From positions 1 through 42,681 of the forward strand of contig CANQCT010000008.1 of NCBI GenBank assembly GCA_947589835.1: a stretch of 42,681 bases of DNA, written 5' to 3'. Below the pieces are notes generated by a model. It saw only the letters and a program-made list of their open reading frames with translations. It ran no database searches and was not told the DNA's origin. Positions within the stretch are counted from its first letter, which is position 1. Each line of letters starts with the position of its first letter. Made by a program: the position numbers and the translations under genes. The DNA is from an uncultured Clostridia bacterium (GTDB taxonomy: Bacteria; Bacillota; Clostridia; TANB77; CAG-508). Positions 18,075 to 28,260 of the stretch are shown one piece after another.

Positions 18075-20268
18075 CTACACATCTTTCATAGAAAGCTGAA
18101 CTTTTTGCCTTTCTTTATCTATTCCAATTACTTTCACTTTAACAATATCTCCAACAGAAACAACATCTGATGGATTTTTTACAAAGCTATTGCTTAATTG
18201 TGAAATATGTACTAAGCCATCGTGTTTCACACCAATATCTACAAAAGCACCAAAGTCTGTTACATTTCTAACTGTTCCACTTAAAACCATTCCTTCTATT
18301 AAGTCTTCAAATTTTAATACATCTGCTCTTAAAATTTGTTTTGGCATTTCATCTCTTGGGTCTCTTCCTGGTTTTGAAAGTTCTTCTATAATATCTTTTA
18401 AGGTCATTTCCCCTACTTCTAATTCTTTTGCAGTTTCTTGTAATTTAATTTCTGCAAGTTTTGCTCTTATTTCTTTTATTTTTTCTTTATTTAATAAATC
18501 TTGTGTTTTATATCCTACTTTTTCTAGTAATTTTTCTGCTATTTCGTAGCTTTCTGGGTGAACTGCAGTTATTTCTAGTGGATTTTTTCCGCCTGGAATT
18601 CTAATAAATCCTGCACATTGTTCAAATGCTGCTTTGCCTAGCTTTGCTACTTTTAATAATTCTTTTCTTTCTTTTATTTTTCCATTTTCGTCACGGTATT
18701 TTACAATATTTCCTGCTATTGTTTTGTTAATTCCTGATACATAAGAAAGTAGCGATGGTGTTGCTGTGTTAACATCTACGCCTACTTCATTTACTGCATC
18801 TTCTACTACACCTGTTAAGCTTTCTGTTAATTTTTTTTGGTCAACATCGTGTTGATATTGCCCTACTCCAATTGCTTTTGGATCTATTTTTACAAGTTCG
18901 GCAAGTGGATCTTGAAGCCTTCTTGCAATGGAAATTGCTCCTCTTAGTGATACATTAATATCTGGATATTCTTCTGTTGCAAGCTTAGATGCAGAATATA
19001 CAGATGCTCCCGCTTCACTTACAATTGCATAATGTACATCTTCATCTATTTCTTTTATCATATCAGATACAAAGCTTTCAGATTCGCGTGATGCTGTTCC
19101 ATTTCCAATTGCTATTATATTTACATTATATTTTTTAATTAACTCTTTTAATTTTGCTTTAGCGCCTTCTACATCATTTTGTGGCTCTGTTGGATATACT
19201 GTTGTTGTGTCTAAAAGTTTTCCTGTTTCATCTATTACTGCTATTTTACAACCTGTTCTATATGCTGGATCAAATCCCATAACAGTATAGCCTTTAAGTG
19301 GTGCTGCTAAAAGAAGCGGTTTTGCATTTTTTCCAAATACTTTAATTGCTTGAATTTCTGCCTTTTCTGTTAAGTCTGACCTTATTTCTCTATCTATTGA
19401 TGGCTCTATTAATCTTTCCCAGCTATCTAAAATTGTTTCTTCTAATATTTCTGTGAATTGTGTTTTACCTTTTATAATGTCTTTTTTTATGTAGTTTATA
19501 ATGTCCTCTTCATTTTTGTCTAATTTTACTTTTAAATATTCTTCTTTTTCTCCTCTATTAATTGCTAAAATTCTATGACTTGGCATACGATTAATTTTTT
19601 CGCTAAAGTCATAGTACATATTATATGCTGTTTTTTCTTCTGGTTTAGTAGCTTTTGTTACAATAAAGCCTTCTCTATAACATCTTCTTTTTATTTGTTT
19701 TCTATATTCCGGATTATCTGAAATTATTTCTGCAATAATATCTTTTGCACCATTAATTGCTTCTTCTACATCTTTTACAATTGTTTCTTTTGGTGTATTT
19801 TCATCTATATTTTCTTTTTTTGTTACATATTCTTTTGCTATTTCTTCTAGTGGTTTTGTTTCTTTTTGTTCTAGTATAATAATAGCAAGTGGCTCTAGTC
19901 CTTTTGCTTTTGCTACAGTTGCTCTTGTTTTTTTCTTTTGCTTATATGGCCTATAAATATCTTCTACTTCTGCTAATGTATTTGCTACATCTAGTGAAGC
20001 TACTATTTCATCTGTTAATTTTCCTTGTGCTTCAATAGAATTTTTTACTTCTTCTTTTCTTGCTTCCAAATTTCGCAAATATGTAAGTCTTTCTCCAAAT
20101 TCTCTTAACGTTTCATCAGAAAGGCCTCCGTGTAACCTCTTTTCTATAACGTGCAATAAATGGAATGGTGTTTCCACTATCTATTAATTCTATTGTTTTA
20201 GTTACTTGTGTTAATTTAATGTTTAATTCTTCTGCTATTTTACTTGCAATCTTTTCTTGTTTTTCCAT
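18075..20268 (-). CDS. tex: Tex family protein (YqgF-like/HhH/S1 RNA-binding), read through a +1 shift at CGGA (20127-20130)
   Basis: N-terminus MEKQEKIASKIAEELNIKLTQVTKTIELIDSGNTIPFIARYRKEVT is in another frame; skipping one C in ACA-C-GGA-GGC gives ...RYRKEVTGGLSDETLREFGERLTYLRNLEARK..., 730 aa; C-terminal S1 domain present. Confidence 0.93.
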
Positions 20269-20279
20269 TTTTTCTCTCC

Positions 20280-21860
20280 TTATTCTACTCCTAGATATTC
20301 ATTGTAAGTTACTTCTCTATCTACTATGCCACTTTGTTTTAAATCTATAATTCTATTTGCAACTGTTTGCATTAATTGGTGGTCATGTGATGTAAATAAC
20401 ATATTTCCTTTAAATTTAGTCATTCCTTCGTTTAATGCTGTTATTGATTCCATATCTAAGTGGTTTGTTGGCTCATCAAAAATTAAAAAGTTTGCTCCTG
20501 AAAGCATCATTTTTGAAAAAACACATCTTACTTTTTCCCCACCTGATAATACACTTACTTTTTTAAGTGCTTCTTCTCCTGAAAATAGCATTCTACCTAA
20601 AAAGCTTCTTACATAAGTTTCATCTGGATCTTTTGAATACTGCCTTAACCAATCTGTAATAGATAAGTCCGCTTCAAATAAGTAATTATTGTCCTTTGGA
20701 AAATAACTTTGAGTAATTGTTGTACCCCAAATTAATTCTCCCTCATCTGGCTCTAGTTCTCCAGCTATTATTTGAAATAGCACAGTTTTTGCATTTTCGT
20801 TATCTGCTAAAAATGCAATTTTATCTCCTGCTTTTACAGTAAATGTTACATTATTTAATATTTTTTCTCCATTTATTGTTTTAGAAATATTTTTAACTTG
20901 CAAAATTTCTTTTCCTGGTTCTCTATCTGGCTTGAAATCTATGTATGGATATTTTCTATTTGATGGCTTAATTTCATCTAATTCTATTTTTTCTAGTGAT
21001 TTTTTACGTGAAGTTGCTTGTTTTGATTTTGAAGCATTTGCACTAAATCTTGCAATAAATTCTTGTAATTCTTTAATTTTTTCTTCTTTCTTTTTATTTG
21101 CTTCTTTCATTTGTTTTAATGCAAGTTGGCTTGATTCGTACCAGAAATCATAGTTTCCAGGATATACTTTAATTTTTCCAAAATCTACATCTGCTATATG
21201 TGTACATACTTTATTTAAAAAGTATCTATCATGTGATACTACAATAACTGTGTTTTCAAAATTTATTAAAAATTCTTCTAGCCAGCTAATGCTTTTTAAG
21301 TCTAAGTCATTTGTAGGCTCGTCTAATAATAAAATATCTGGATTTCCAAATAAGGCTTGTGCTAGTAATACTTTTACTTTATCTTTTGCCTCTAATTCAC
21401 TCATTAATGCATAGTGCTTTTCTGGAGCAATTCCTAAATCGTTTAGCAAAACTGCTGCGTCTGATTCTGCATTCCATCCATCTAATTCGGCAAATCTTTC
21501 TTCTAATTTTGCAGCTCTCATTCCATCCGCTTCTGAAAAATCTGGTTTTGCATATATTTCATCTTTTTCTTTTATAATATCATAAAGCTCGCTGTTTCCC
21601 ATTATAACAGTATCCATAACAGAATAATTTTCATAAGCAAAGTGATCCTGCTTTAATACAGATATTCTTTCTGTTTTTTCTTTTGAAACTTCTCCTTTGC
21701 TTGGTTCAATTTCTCCAGATAATACTTTTAAAAAGGTTGATTTTCCAGAACCATTTGCACCAATAATTCCATAACAACAACCTTTATTAAATTTTATATT
21801 TACATCTTCAAATAAGGTCCTTTTTCCAAATCTAACTGTTACTCCTGTTGCTGTAAGCAT
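20280..21860 (-). CDS. ABC-F family ATP-binding protein
   Basis: Two ABC cassettes (GANGSGKST; LSGGEKVRCVFSKMML; DEPTNDLDL; DEPTNHLDM), no TM domains. Confidence 0.95.
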   Translation of the reverse strand: MLTATGVTVRFGKRTLFEDVNIKFNKGCCYGIIGANGSGKSTFLKVLSGEIEPSKGEVSKEKTERISVLKQDHFAYENYSVMDTVIMGNSELYDIIKEKDEIYAKPDFSEADGMRAAKLEERFAELDGWNAESDAAVLLNDLGIAPEKHYALMSELEAKDKVKVLLAQALFGNPDILLLDEPTNDLDLKSISWLEEFLINFENTVIVVSHDRYFLNKVCTHIADVDFGKIKVYPGNYDFWYESSQLALKQMKEANKKKEEKIKELQEFIARFSANASKSKQATSRKKSLEKIELDEIKPSNRKYPYIDFKPDREPGKEILQVKNISKTINGEKILNNVTFTVKAGDKIAFLADNENAKTVLFQIIAGELEPDEGELIWGTTITQSYFPKDNNYLFEADLSITDWLRQYSKDPDETYVRSFLGRMLFSGEEALKKVSVLSGGEKVRCVFSKMMLSGANFLIFDEPTNHLDMESITALNEGMTKFKGNMLFTSHDHQLMQTVANRIIDLKQSGIVDREVTYNEYLGVE

Positions 21861-21962
21861 TTTATTTCCTCCTTGTTTTTTATTTTTTTAAATGTTTATT
21901 ATAATTATTTTTTAATTTATTATAATAAATTTTCTATTATTTTACGTGGTCTATTATATAAT

Positions 21963-22007
21963 AAAATAGTATTTATTTCAATTATTTTGAAATAAATACT
22001 ATTTTTG
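21963..22007. terminator. Bidirectional terminator
   Basis: 19-bp perfect arms AAAATAGTATTTATTTCAA/TTGAAATAAATACTATTTT, 5-nt loop. Confidence 0.85.
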
Positions 22008-22192
22008 TAGTTACTAGTTAATATTTTTATAGCTAATTTTGCTTTAATAGTACTATTTTTCGCAGTTTTGAGAGGTCCCGTTCTGATTTTTCTTCTTTGA
22101 AATCACTTCTGCAACGGGCATTTGAAAAACAAGAAAACTAGTACTATTAAAGCTTTGATGTAATTACTAATAACTTTTTGTATTAATAAAAA
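22008..22192. repeat. Palindromic repeat element R1 (core split by an insert)
   Basis: TTACTAGTTAA...GCTTTAATAGTACTATT (22041-22057) - insert - TAGTACTATTAAAGCTTTGATGTAATTA; shares core and flanks with 34715-34765. Confidence 0.6.
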
Positions 22193-22202
22193 ATCTTGTA
22201 AC

Positions 22203-22394
22203 TTATTTGTTGTCAAATAATAATTTTATAGCCCATAAGCCTGAAATACCAACTAAGATGTAGATTATTCTACTTATAACAGACATTACTCCAAATATAG
22301 CATCTACTAAATTGAAGTTGAATATTCCTATTAATCCCCAGTTGATAGCTCCTATTATAACTAATAAAAGTGCAATTTTATCTATAACCTTCAT
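22203..22394 (-). CDS. DUF378 family small membrane protein
   Basis: IDKIALLLVIIGAINWGLIGIFNFNLVDAIFG signature; 63 aa with AGGAGG RBS. Confidence 0.88.
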   Translation of the reverse strand: MKVIDKIALLLVIIGAINWGLIGIFNFNLVDAIFGVMSVISRIIYILVGISGLWAIKLLFDNK

Positions 22395-22611
22395 TTTACT
22401 TTCCTCCTTAATTTTGTATACAAAATAGTTTTCATTCTTATTATATTCTATTTATTATTTTTTATGCCTTATTTAAGAAGGCATTTTTTTACAAAATTAT
22501 ATTTTTATTTTTAATTTTTTTAGTAATTTTATTTTAAATTTTATTTTTTTATTTTATTTTGTTTTTAAATATATAATTTTTGTGTTTATTAAATATTTAA
22601 TTTTCTATATT

Positions 22612-23556
22612 TTATTTTAACATATTTTTCTTATTTAGCCATAAAGTTACAATTATGGTTATTAATATAGAAAAAATTAAAATTGCAATAAAGCCAAATG
22701 GATTATGTTGCATTGGAACTGGCACATTCATTCCCCAAAAGCTTGATACCATTGTAGGAATTGCTAAAATAATTGTAATTGAGGTTAAGTATTTCATAAC
22801 TCCATTTAAGTTGTTTGAAATAATAGAAGCATACGCGTCCATTGTTCCATTTAAAATGTCACTATAAATTTTTGCCATTTCTATTGCTTGCTTATTTTCT
22901 GTAATTGCATCTTCTAGCAGGTCTTCGTCTTCATCATATAGCTTCATAACTTTTCCTCTCATTGTTTTTTCCATAACAACTTCGTTTGATTTTAATGATG
23001 TTGTAAAATATACCAAGCTTTTTTCTAAACTTAATAATTTTAAAAGTTCTTTATTTTTCATAGAGTCTTTTAAGACCGATTCTGCTATTTCTGTTTCTTT
23101 ATTTATTTTTTTTAATAAATTTAAGTATAAAGATGCATTTGAATATAATATTTGTAAAACAAATCTACTTTTTTTATACGTAAATATATTTTTATTTTTT
23201 GTTAAATTTTGAATTATTTCATTTTTTTTAATAGAAACTGTAAGAATATAGTCGTCTCTAACTATTATTATTCCTATTGGCATTGTGCTATAAATTAAGT
23301 TTTCTCCTTCTTTTTCAAGTACTGGAACATCTATAATAAATAATGTTGTGTTATCTTCATCTTCTATATCAATTCTGGCTTTTTCTTCGTAGTCTAAGGC
23401 ATATTTTATAAAATCTTGTTGTATGTTTATGTTTTTGCAAACTTCTTCAATTTCTTCTTGTGAGGGAGAAATTAAATTAATCCAATTTCCTTTTTCGTAT
23501 TTTTGTGTTTTTGTGGTTTCATTTGTTTGTAGGTTTGTTTTATACATTTCTATCAT
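22612..23556 (-). CDS. CorA-family divalent cation transporter
   Basis: C-terminal two TM helices with GMN motif (SSFWGMNVPVP). Confidence 0.92.
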   Translation of the reverse strand: MIEMYKTNLQTNETTKTQKYEKGNWINLISPSQEEIEEVCKNINIQQDFIKYALDYEEKARIDIEDEDNTTLFIIDVPVLEKEGENLIYSTMPIGIIIVRDDYILTVSIKKNEIIQNLTKNKNIFTYKKSRFVLQILYSNASLYLNLLKKINKETEIAESVLKDSMKNKELLKLLSLEKSLVYFTTSLKSNEVVMEKTMRGKVMKLYDEDEDLLEDAITENKQAIEMAKIYSDILNGTMDAYASIISNNLNGVMKYLTSITIILAIPTMVSSFWGMNVPVPMQHNPFGFIAILIFSILITIIVTLWLNKKNMLK

Positions 23557-23759
23557 TTATATATCATTCCCTTCTATTAGTTTATTTTTTCATAGCATTT
23601 TTTAGTAACTAATTATTTTAATAATTAGCTATAATTAATGTACGCTTTTGTAAAAACTTTTTTAAAAGTTGCATTTTTTATTTTTATATTTTTTTCTGTA
23701 CTTAATTATAATACTGCTATTATTTTTTGTATATAGTATATGTATTTTTTTGCTTTATT

Positions 23760-23840
23760 AATTTTTATTTTTATTATATTATTTTATATTTATATTTATA
23801 TTTATATTTTTATTTTTATTTTTATTTTTATTTTTGTTTT
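23760..23840. repeat. Low-complexity TTTATA/TTTTTA tandem tract
   Basis: Repeated TTTATATTTATATTTATATTTTTATTTTTATTTTTATTTTTA. Confidence 0.8.
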
Positions 23841-23922
23841 AATTTAAATTCTATTTTTATTTAGTTTTATTTTTTTATTATTTTGTTCTTTATTTATTAT
23901 TTTTTTAGTATGTAAATTTAAA

Positions 23923-23980
23923 ATACAAAAATAGCAAATTTTGTATGTTTTCGTACAATATTTGCTATTTTTGTATACAC
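23923..23980 (-). terminator. Intrinsic terminator of the downstream-of-24015 surface gene
   Basis: ATACAAAAATAGCAAA ... TTTGCTATTTTTGTAT inverted repeat. Confidence 0.7.
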
Positions 23981-24014
23981 ATTTTTATTTTTTATAAATA
24001 TAATTTTTTTAGTT

Positions 24015-24965
24015 TTAACTATTTTTTCTTGATGCCACAATTGCAATGCCTATAACTGCTAATGCAGATGTAACTATTACTATATAATCTGCTGTTTCTG
24101 AAGTTCCTGTTTTTGGTGTTTCATCTTTCTTTTTGGTTTCTGTTGGTTTTTTAGTTGGTTCTTCTAGCTTTTGAGTTGGTTTATTAAATAAAGCAACTAA
24201 TGTAATTTCTTTTTCATTTATTGCTTCATCAAATGAAAATTCTTTATTTTCTTCGCCTAATTTATAGAATTTTACAAATCCTTCTTCATTTTCTATAATT
24301 TTTAAAATGTTTAATTCTGATTGCACTAGTCCTTCATTTAATGATTTGCCTGTTGTTATATAAAATGTTCTTACATCATCACTAGCACCATTTCCTGTTT
24401 CTTTAACTGTAACTGTTGTAACATTTGATGAGTCAAGCACAATATTATCTGAATTAATTTCAATTTTTATGTTTTGCTCAAATGTTCCATCACCTTCCCA
24501 GTCAAATTCGGCTTCAAATAGTTCAAAACTACCTTCGTTTTTATTTAATTGTTCTTGTGTTATTTGAACCCATCCTGTCATAAACCATTGACCATCTTTT
24601 GCGTTATAAAATGATTTTTCTGTAGACCATTCGTATCCAACAAATTTAGTGTGATATTTTGCTTTTTTTACTACTTCTTCAGATGCACTATTTCCTCCTA
24701 AGCTTTCTGGAAAGTCAACTCTATATCCTACCCAATATCCGTCTACAGTTCTTCCTATATTAGGATCTGCTTTATACCAAGTAAGATTTAATCTATTGTA
24801 TTTTAATTTTACATTTGCTGTTCCAGAGCCCTCTACGTTTACATCTCCACTAGATAAGCTACTAACTTTTCCAAATGTATCTTGAGCTGCTTTTACAAAG
24901 CTAGTAGCAAAAAATACTAAAAATAATGTAATAACTAACATTAAAATTTTACTTATTTTTTTCAT
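24015..24965 (-). CDS. Secreted, cell-wall/membrane-anchored surface protein with TPKTG-type sorting-like C-terminus
   Basis: N-terminal signal peptide; C-terminal Pro/Thr/Lys linker, TPKTGTS, hydrophobic TM and short basic tail. Confidence 0.75.
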   Translation of the reverse strand: MKKISKILMLVITLFLVFFATSFVKAAQDTFGKVSSLSSGDVNVEGSGTANVKLKYNRLNLTWYKADPNIGRTVDGYWVGYRVDFPESLGGNSASEEVVKKAKYHTKFVGYEWSTEKSFYNAKDGQWFMTGWVQITQEQLNKNEGSFELFEAEFDWEGDGTFEQNIKIEINSDNIVLDSSNVTTVTVKETGNGASDDVRTFYITTGKSLNEGLVQSELNILKIIENEEGFVKFYKLGEENKEFSFDEAINEKEITLVALFNKPTQKLEEPTKKPTETKKKDETPKTGTSETADYIVIVTSALAVIGIAIVASRKNS

Positions 24966-25220
24966 GTTATCCTCCTTTAATTTTTTTAATATAGATATTA
25001 CATTTTTTCATTTTTTTGTTTAGCATAAGCTTTATTTGTAATGTAAAAAAATAATCTTGTAATATCTATTATAAGATTATTTACAAGATTATGTTTTTTT
25101 ATTACTTTTATTGTTTGGTACTTTTTTCATAAAAAATTTTATTTTTATAAAATTTAAAAATTAAAACTATTGATATGTGACAGTGATTGCTATTTAGTTT
25201 TAGACCTTTTTTATTTATAA

Positions 25221-25598
25221 CTATTCTCTTTGAAACCTATCGAAATCGTGGTCAGTCATATTTTCAGGTTTTCTTCCTGTCCATTTAGTAGCTTCAAGTG
25301 ATTCTCTTGTTCTATCGGTAGTTTGTTGTTTTTTACTAAGTTCTAAAAGTCTATTTTCTAAAGTAGAATTTAGAGCTTGTAATTCACTTAAACTTTTATG
25401 TTGTAGGTCATAAGTAGAAACATTTGATAAATTCCATATACTACTATCAAAACTATTTATTCTTTTTATGTTACTTACTAAATTTACTATTTTATTTGCT
25501 AATCTTAATTTTTCATATTCTTCATCTACTTGTGGCTGTGCTGTTTTATTGTTTCTTGAACTTGAAAAAAGTCCACGTATATTATCTATTAAACCCAT
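25221..25598 (-). CDS. Hypothetical protein
   Basis: Coherent 125-aa ORF with AGGAGA RBS; no recognised domain. Confidence 0.6.
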   Translation of the reverse strand: MGLIDNIRGLFSSSRNNKTAQPQVDEEYEKLRLANKIVNLVSNIKRINSFDSSIWNLSNVSTYDLQHKSLSELQALNSTLENRLLELSKKQQTTDRTRESLEATKWTGRKPENMTDHDFDRFQRE

Positions 25599-25884
25599 AT
25601 TTATCTCTCCTTTTATAACTTTTTATTATAAATATATTTTACCATAAAAAGCAGAAAAAGTCAAAATTGGTGCCAACGACGTAGATATTTACAACTATCG
25701 TTGGATTAAAAGTTAAATGCACATTTTATAATTAAAACCATAATTCAAGACTAATTGCGCTGGATTTTTTGAACAGTTTTACTGTAATTAAAATTGACTT
25801 TTATAAAAAAATATGCTAAAATATTACTGTATTATGAATAATATTTAATAAATATCATATAATAGTAATAAGGAGATGAGAATA

Positions 25885-26532
25885 GTGAATTGCTATAATA
25901 TGGTTTTAGAGTATATAAATAATGTAGGACAGGGAATGCCAATTTTTATTGAAGAAATAAAGAATTATATTATCAAATTTTATGATGAAGATGAAAAAGA
26001 AAAAGTATTTAATAATGTAAAAGCAATCTTAAATAGAATGAATAAAGAAGGTATTATACAAACAGCTTATAAAGGTATTTATTATATTCCTTCTGAAAGT
26101 ATTTTTGGCAAGGTTCCATTAAGTAATAGACAAATTATTATGTATAAATATATAATGGATAAAAATGGAAATATTAAAGGTTATTTTACAGGCGCAAAAC
26201 TTTTCAATGATGCTCATTTAACAACACAGGTTCCAAATATTATTGATATAGCTACAAATGAATGTAAAAATTTTAATAAATATGAAAATAAAAATCTAAA
26301 TGTTGTTTTAAGAAAACCAAAAATTACAGTAAATAACGAAAATTATAAATATTTACAGCTATTTGATTTGATTGAAAATAAAGACAATATTAATATAGAA
26401 GTAGATAATCCAGATGAAATTATTTATAATTTTATTATAGAAAATAATTTAAATTTTGAAAAAATAATAAAATATGCTATGGATACAAAAAGCAGAACAG
26501 TCATTAATAAAATGCTTGTCCTAGCAAGATAG
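25885..26532 (+). CDS. AbiEi-antitoxin-like / DUF6088-type protein
   Basis: 218-aa ORF from 25876; RBS AAGGAG abuts that ATG, so GTG 25885 is the better spaced start. Winged-helix-like N-term (VKAILNRMNKEGIIQTAYKGIYYIP). Confidence 0.55.
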   Translation: MNCYNMVLEYINNVGQGMPIFIEEIKNYIIKFYDEDEKEKVFNNVKAILNRMNKEGIIQTAYKGIYYIPSESIFGKVPLSNRQIIMYKYIMDKNGNIKGYFTGAKLFNDAHLTTQVPNIIDIATNECKNFNKYENKNLNVVLRKPKITVNNENYKYLQLFDLIENKDNINIEVDNPDEIIYNFIIENNLNFEKIIKYAMDTKSRTVINKMLVLAR

Positions 26533-26698
26533 GAAGGTTCTATGTTATTACATTTAGATAAAAAAATTATAATTTTATACTTTTTCAACTATTAAGCAAA
26601 AAACAAAGACATCAAAAAATAAAGAAAAAGGTAATGGAGAAGATTGTGAGTAGGTACTTATTGAGACTATTAAATTTAAGATATATATAATCAATTTT

Positions 26699-26733
26699 AG
26701 AAATCATTGTAAAAAGCAATGGTTTCTTTTTTA
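26699..26733 (+). terminator. Intrinsic terminator
   Basis: AGAAATCATTG-TAAAAAG-CAATGGTTTCT followed by T6. Confidence 0.75.
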
Positions 26734-26793
26734 CTTGTTAGAATAAATTTAAAATATTTTTTAATACTATAATTAGAAAATTTAAAATAACCA

Positions 26794-26838
26794 TTTACAA
26801 TTTTAACACAAAATGATAAAATGTGTTAAAATTGTAAA
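26794..26838. promoter_or_regulatory. Operator-like perfect inverted repeat before the AbiEi antitoxin gene
   Basis: TTTACAATTTTAACACA (26794-26810)-N11-TGTGTTAAAATTGTAAA (26822-26838), overlapping the RBS. Confidence 0.75.
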
Positions 26839-26850
26839 GGAGGCAATTCT

Positions 26851-27435
26851 ATGTATGAAAAATATATTGAAATAATAAATTCCAATGGTGGAATTATTAC
26901 TTCGAAGGATGCAAACCAAAAAGGTATTTCCAGAACTATACTATCACAAATGGTAAAAAATGATGTTCTTGAAAGAATAGAGCGTGGAATATATGCTACA
27001 GAGCAGTTTATATACGATGAATTATATATATTTCAAATTAAACATTCAAATATTATATATTCCTACAACACAGCATTATACCTCCTTAATAAAACAGAAA
27101 GAACGCCTGAAAAGATGGATATTACGACCACAAGAAATAATAGTTTAGGTTATTGTAAAGATGTTGCAAATATCCATAGAGTTAATGATGAAATAATTGA
27201 TTTAGGTAAAATAAAAGTTGCAACAAATACGGGAAAAGAGGTATTTTCATATAATCTTGAAAAAACAATAGTAGATATTATTGCTAATAGAAATGTAATG
27301 AGTATAGAACTATCAAATAAAATAATAGGAAATTGTATAAAAGAAAAATCATTTAATGTAAACCTTATGTTTGAATACGCAAAAAAAATGAAAGTATATG
27401 ATAAAGTAAAAAACTATATGGAGGCAATTATATGA
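26851..27435 (+). CDS. abiEi: AbiEi-family type IV antitoxin
   Basis: N-terminal wHTH (GGIITSKDANQKGISRTILSQMVKNDVLERIERGIYA) typical of AbiEi antitoxins; next to AbiEii with ATGA overlap. Confidence 0.85.
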   Translation: MYEKYIEIINSNGGIITSKDANQKGISRTILSQMVKNDVLERIERGIYATEQFIYDELYIFQIKHSNIIYSYNTALYLLNKTERTPEKMDITTTRNNSLGYCKDVANIHRVNDEIIDLGKIKVATNTGKEVFSYNLEKTIVDIIANRNVMSIELSNKIIGNCIKEKSFNVNLMFEYAKKMKVYDKVKNYMEAII

Positions 27436-28251
27436 TTAAAAATTCAAAAAGTTTGATGGATAAAGCTAGAAATATTGCAAATAAAAATAATATTACTGTA
27501 AATGAAGTCTTACAGAACTATATGTTTGAAAGAATATTAGAAAGATTAAGTGTGTTAAAATATAAATTTAATTTTATTTTAAAAGGTCGGATTGCTATTA
27601 TCTTCAATTATGGGCATTGATACAAGAACTACAATGGATATGGACACTTGTATAAAAGGAATTGACTTAACTGATGAAGAACTATACAAAGTATTAACAT
27701 AAATATTATCTATTGATGTAAATGATAATGTTACCTTTACTATAAAAAATTCAAAGCCAATAAGAGAAGATAATACTTATGGAGGATTAAAATATAATAT
27801 TGTTGCATTATTCGATGGAATAAAAGTAGATTTAAGTATAGATATTGCAACAGGAGATGTAATAACTCCAAAAGAAATAGAATATGATTATAAAATGTTA
27901 TTTGAAGATAGAACTCTTACACTTATGACTTACACTATAGAAACAATAATTGCAGAGAAATATCAAACAGTTCTTGAGCGTGGAATATTAAATAGTAGAA
28001 TGAAAGATTACTATGACTTATATTATTTATTAACAAATTCATCTTATGATAGTAATATTCTAAAAGAAGCAATTAATAAAACATTTGAAAAGAGACACAC
28101 AGATTTATCATGTGCAGATCAAATATTTGAAGAAATAGAAAAGAGCGACTTTTTGAAAAATGTATGGGACAATTATGCTAATAAACATTTCTATTCAAAG
28201 GATATTGAGTTTGAAAAATTAATACATATTATAAAAGAAAAATTATTATAA
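27432..28251 (+). pseudogene. abiEii: AbiEii/AbiGii nucleotidyltransferase toxin, disrupted by a +1 shift at CGGA (27588-27591) and an in-frame TAA (27700-27702)
   Basis: Skipping one C gives FNFILKGGLLLSSIMGIDTRTTMDMDTCIKGIDLTDEELYKVLT*ILSIDV..., continuing in frame through ORF 27895-28251. Confidence 0.85.
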
Positions 28252-28260
28252 AATAAAAAG

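Noticed and set aside
25655-25806. Possible MITE with AAAAGTCAA/TTGACTTTT ends
   Set aside because: Short arms and weak internal structure; could be chance in AT-rich DNA without a second copy.
27700-27702. TAA as a reassigned sense codon
   Set aside because: TAA terminates most other genes here; a single in-frame TAA in a toxin is better explained as a nonsense mutation.
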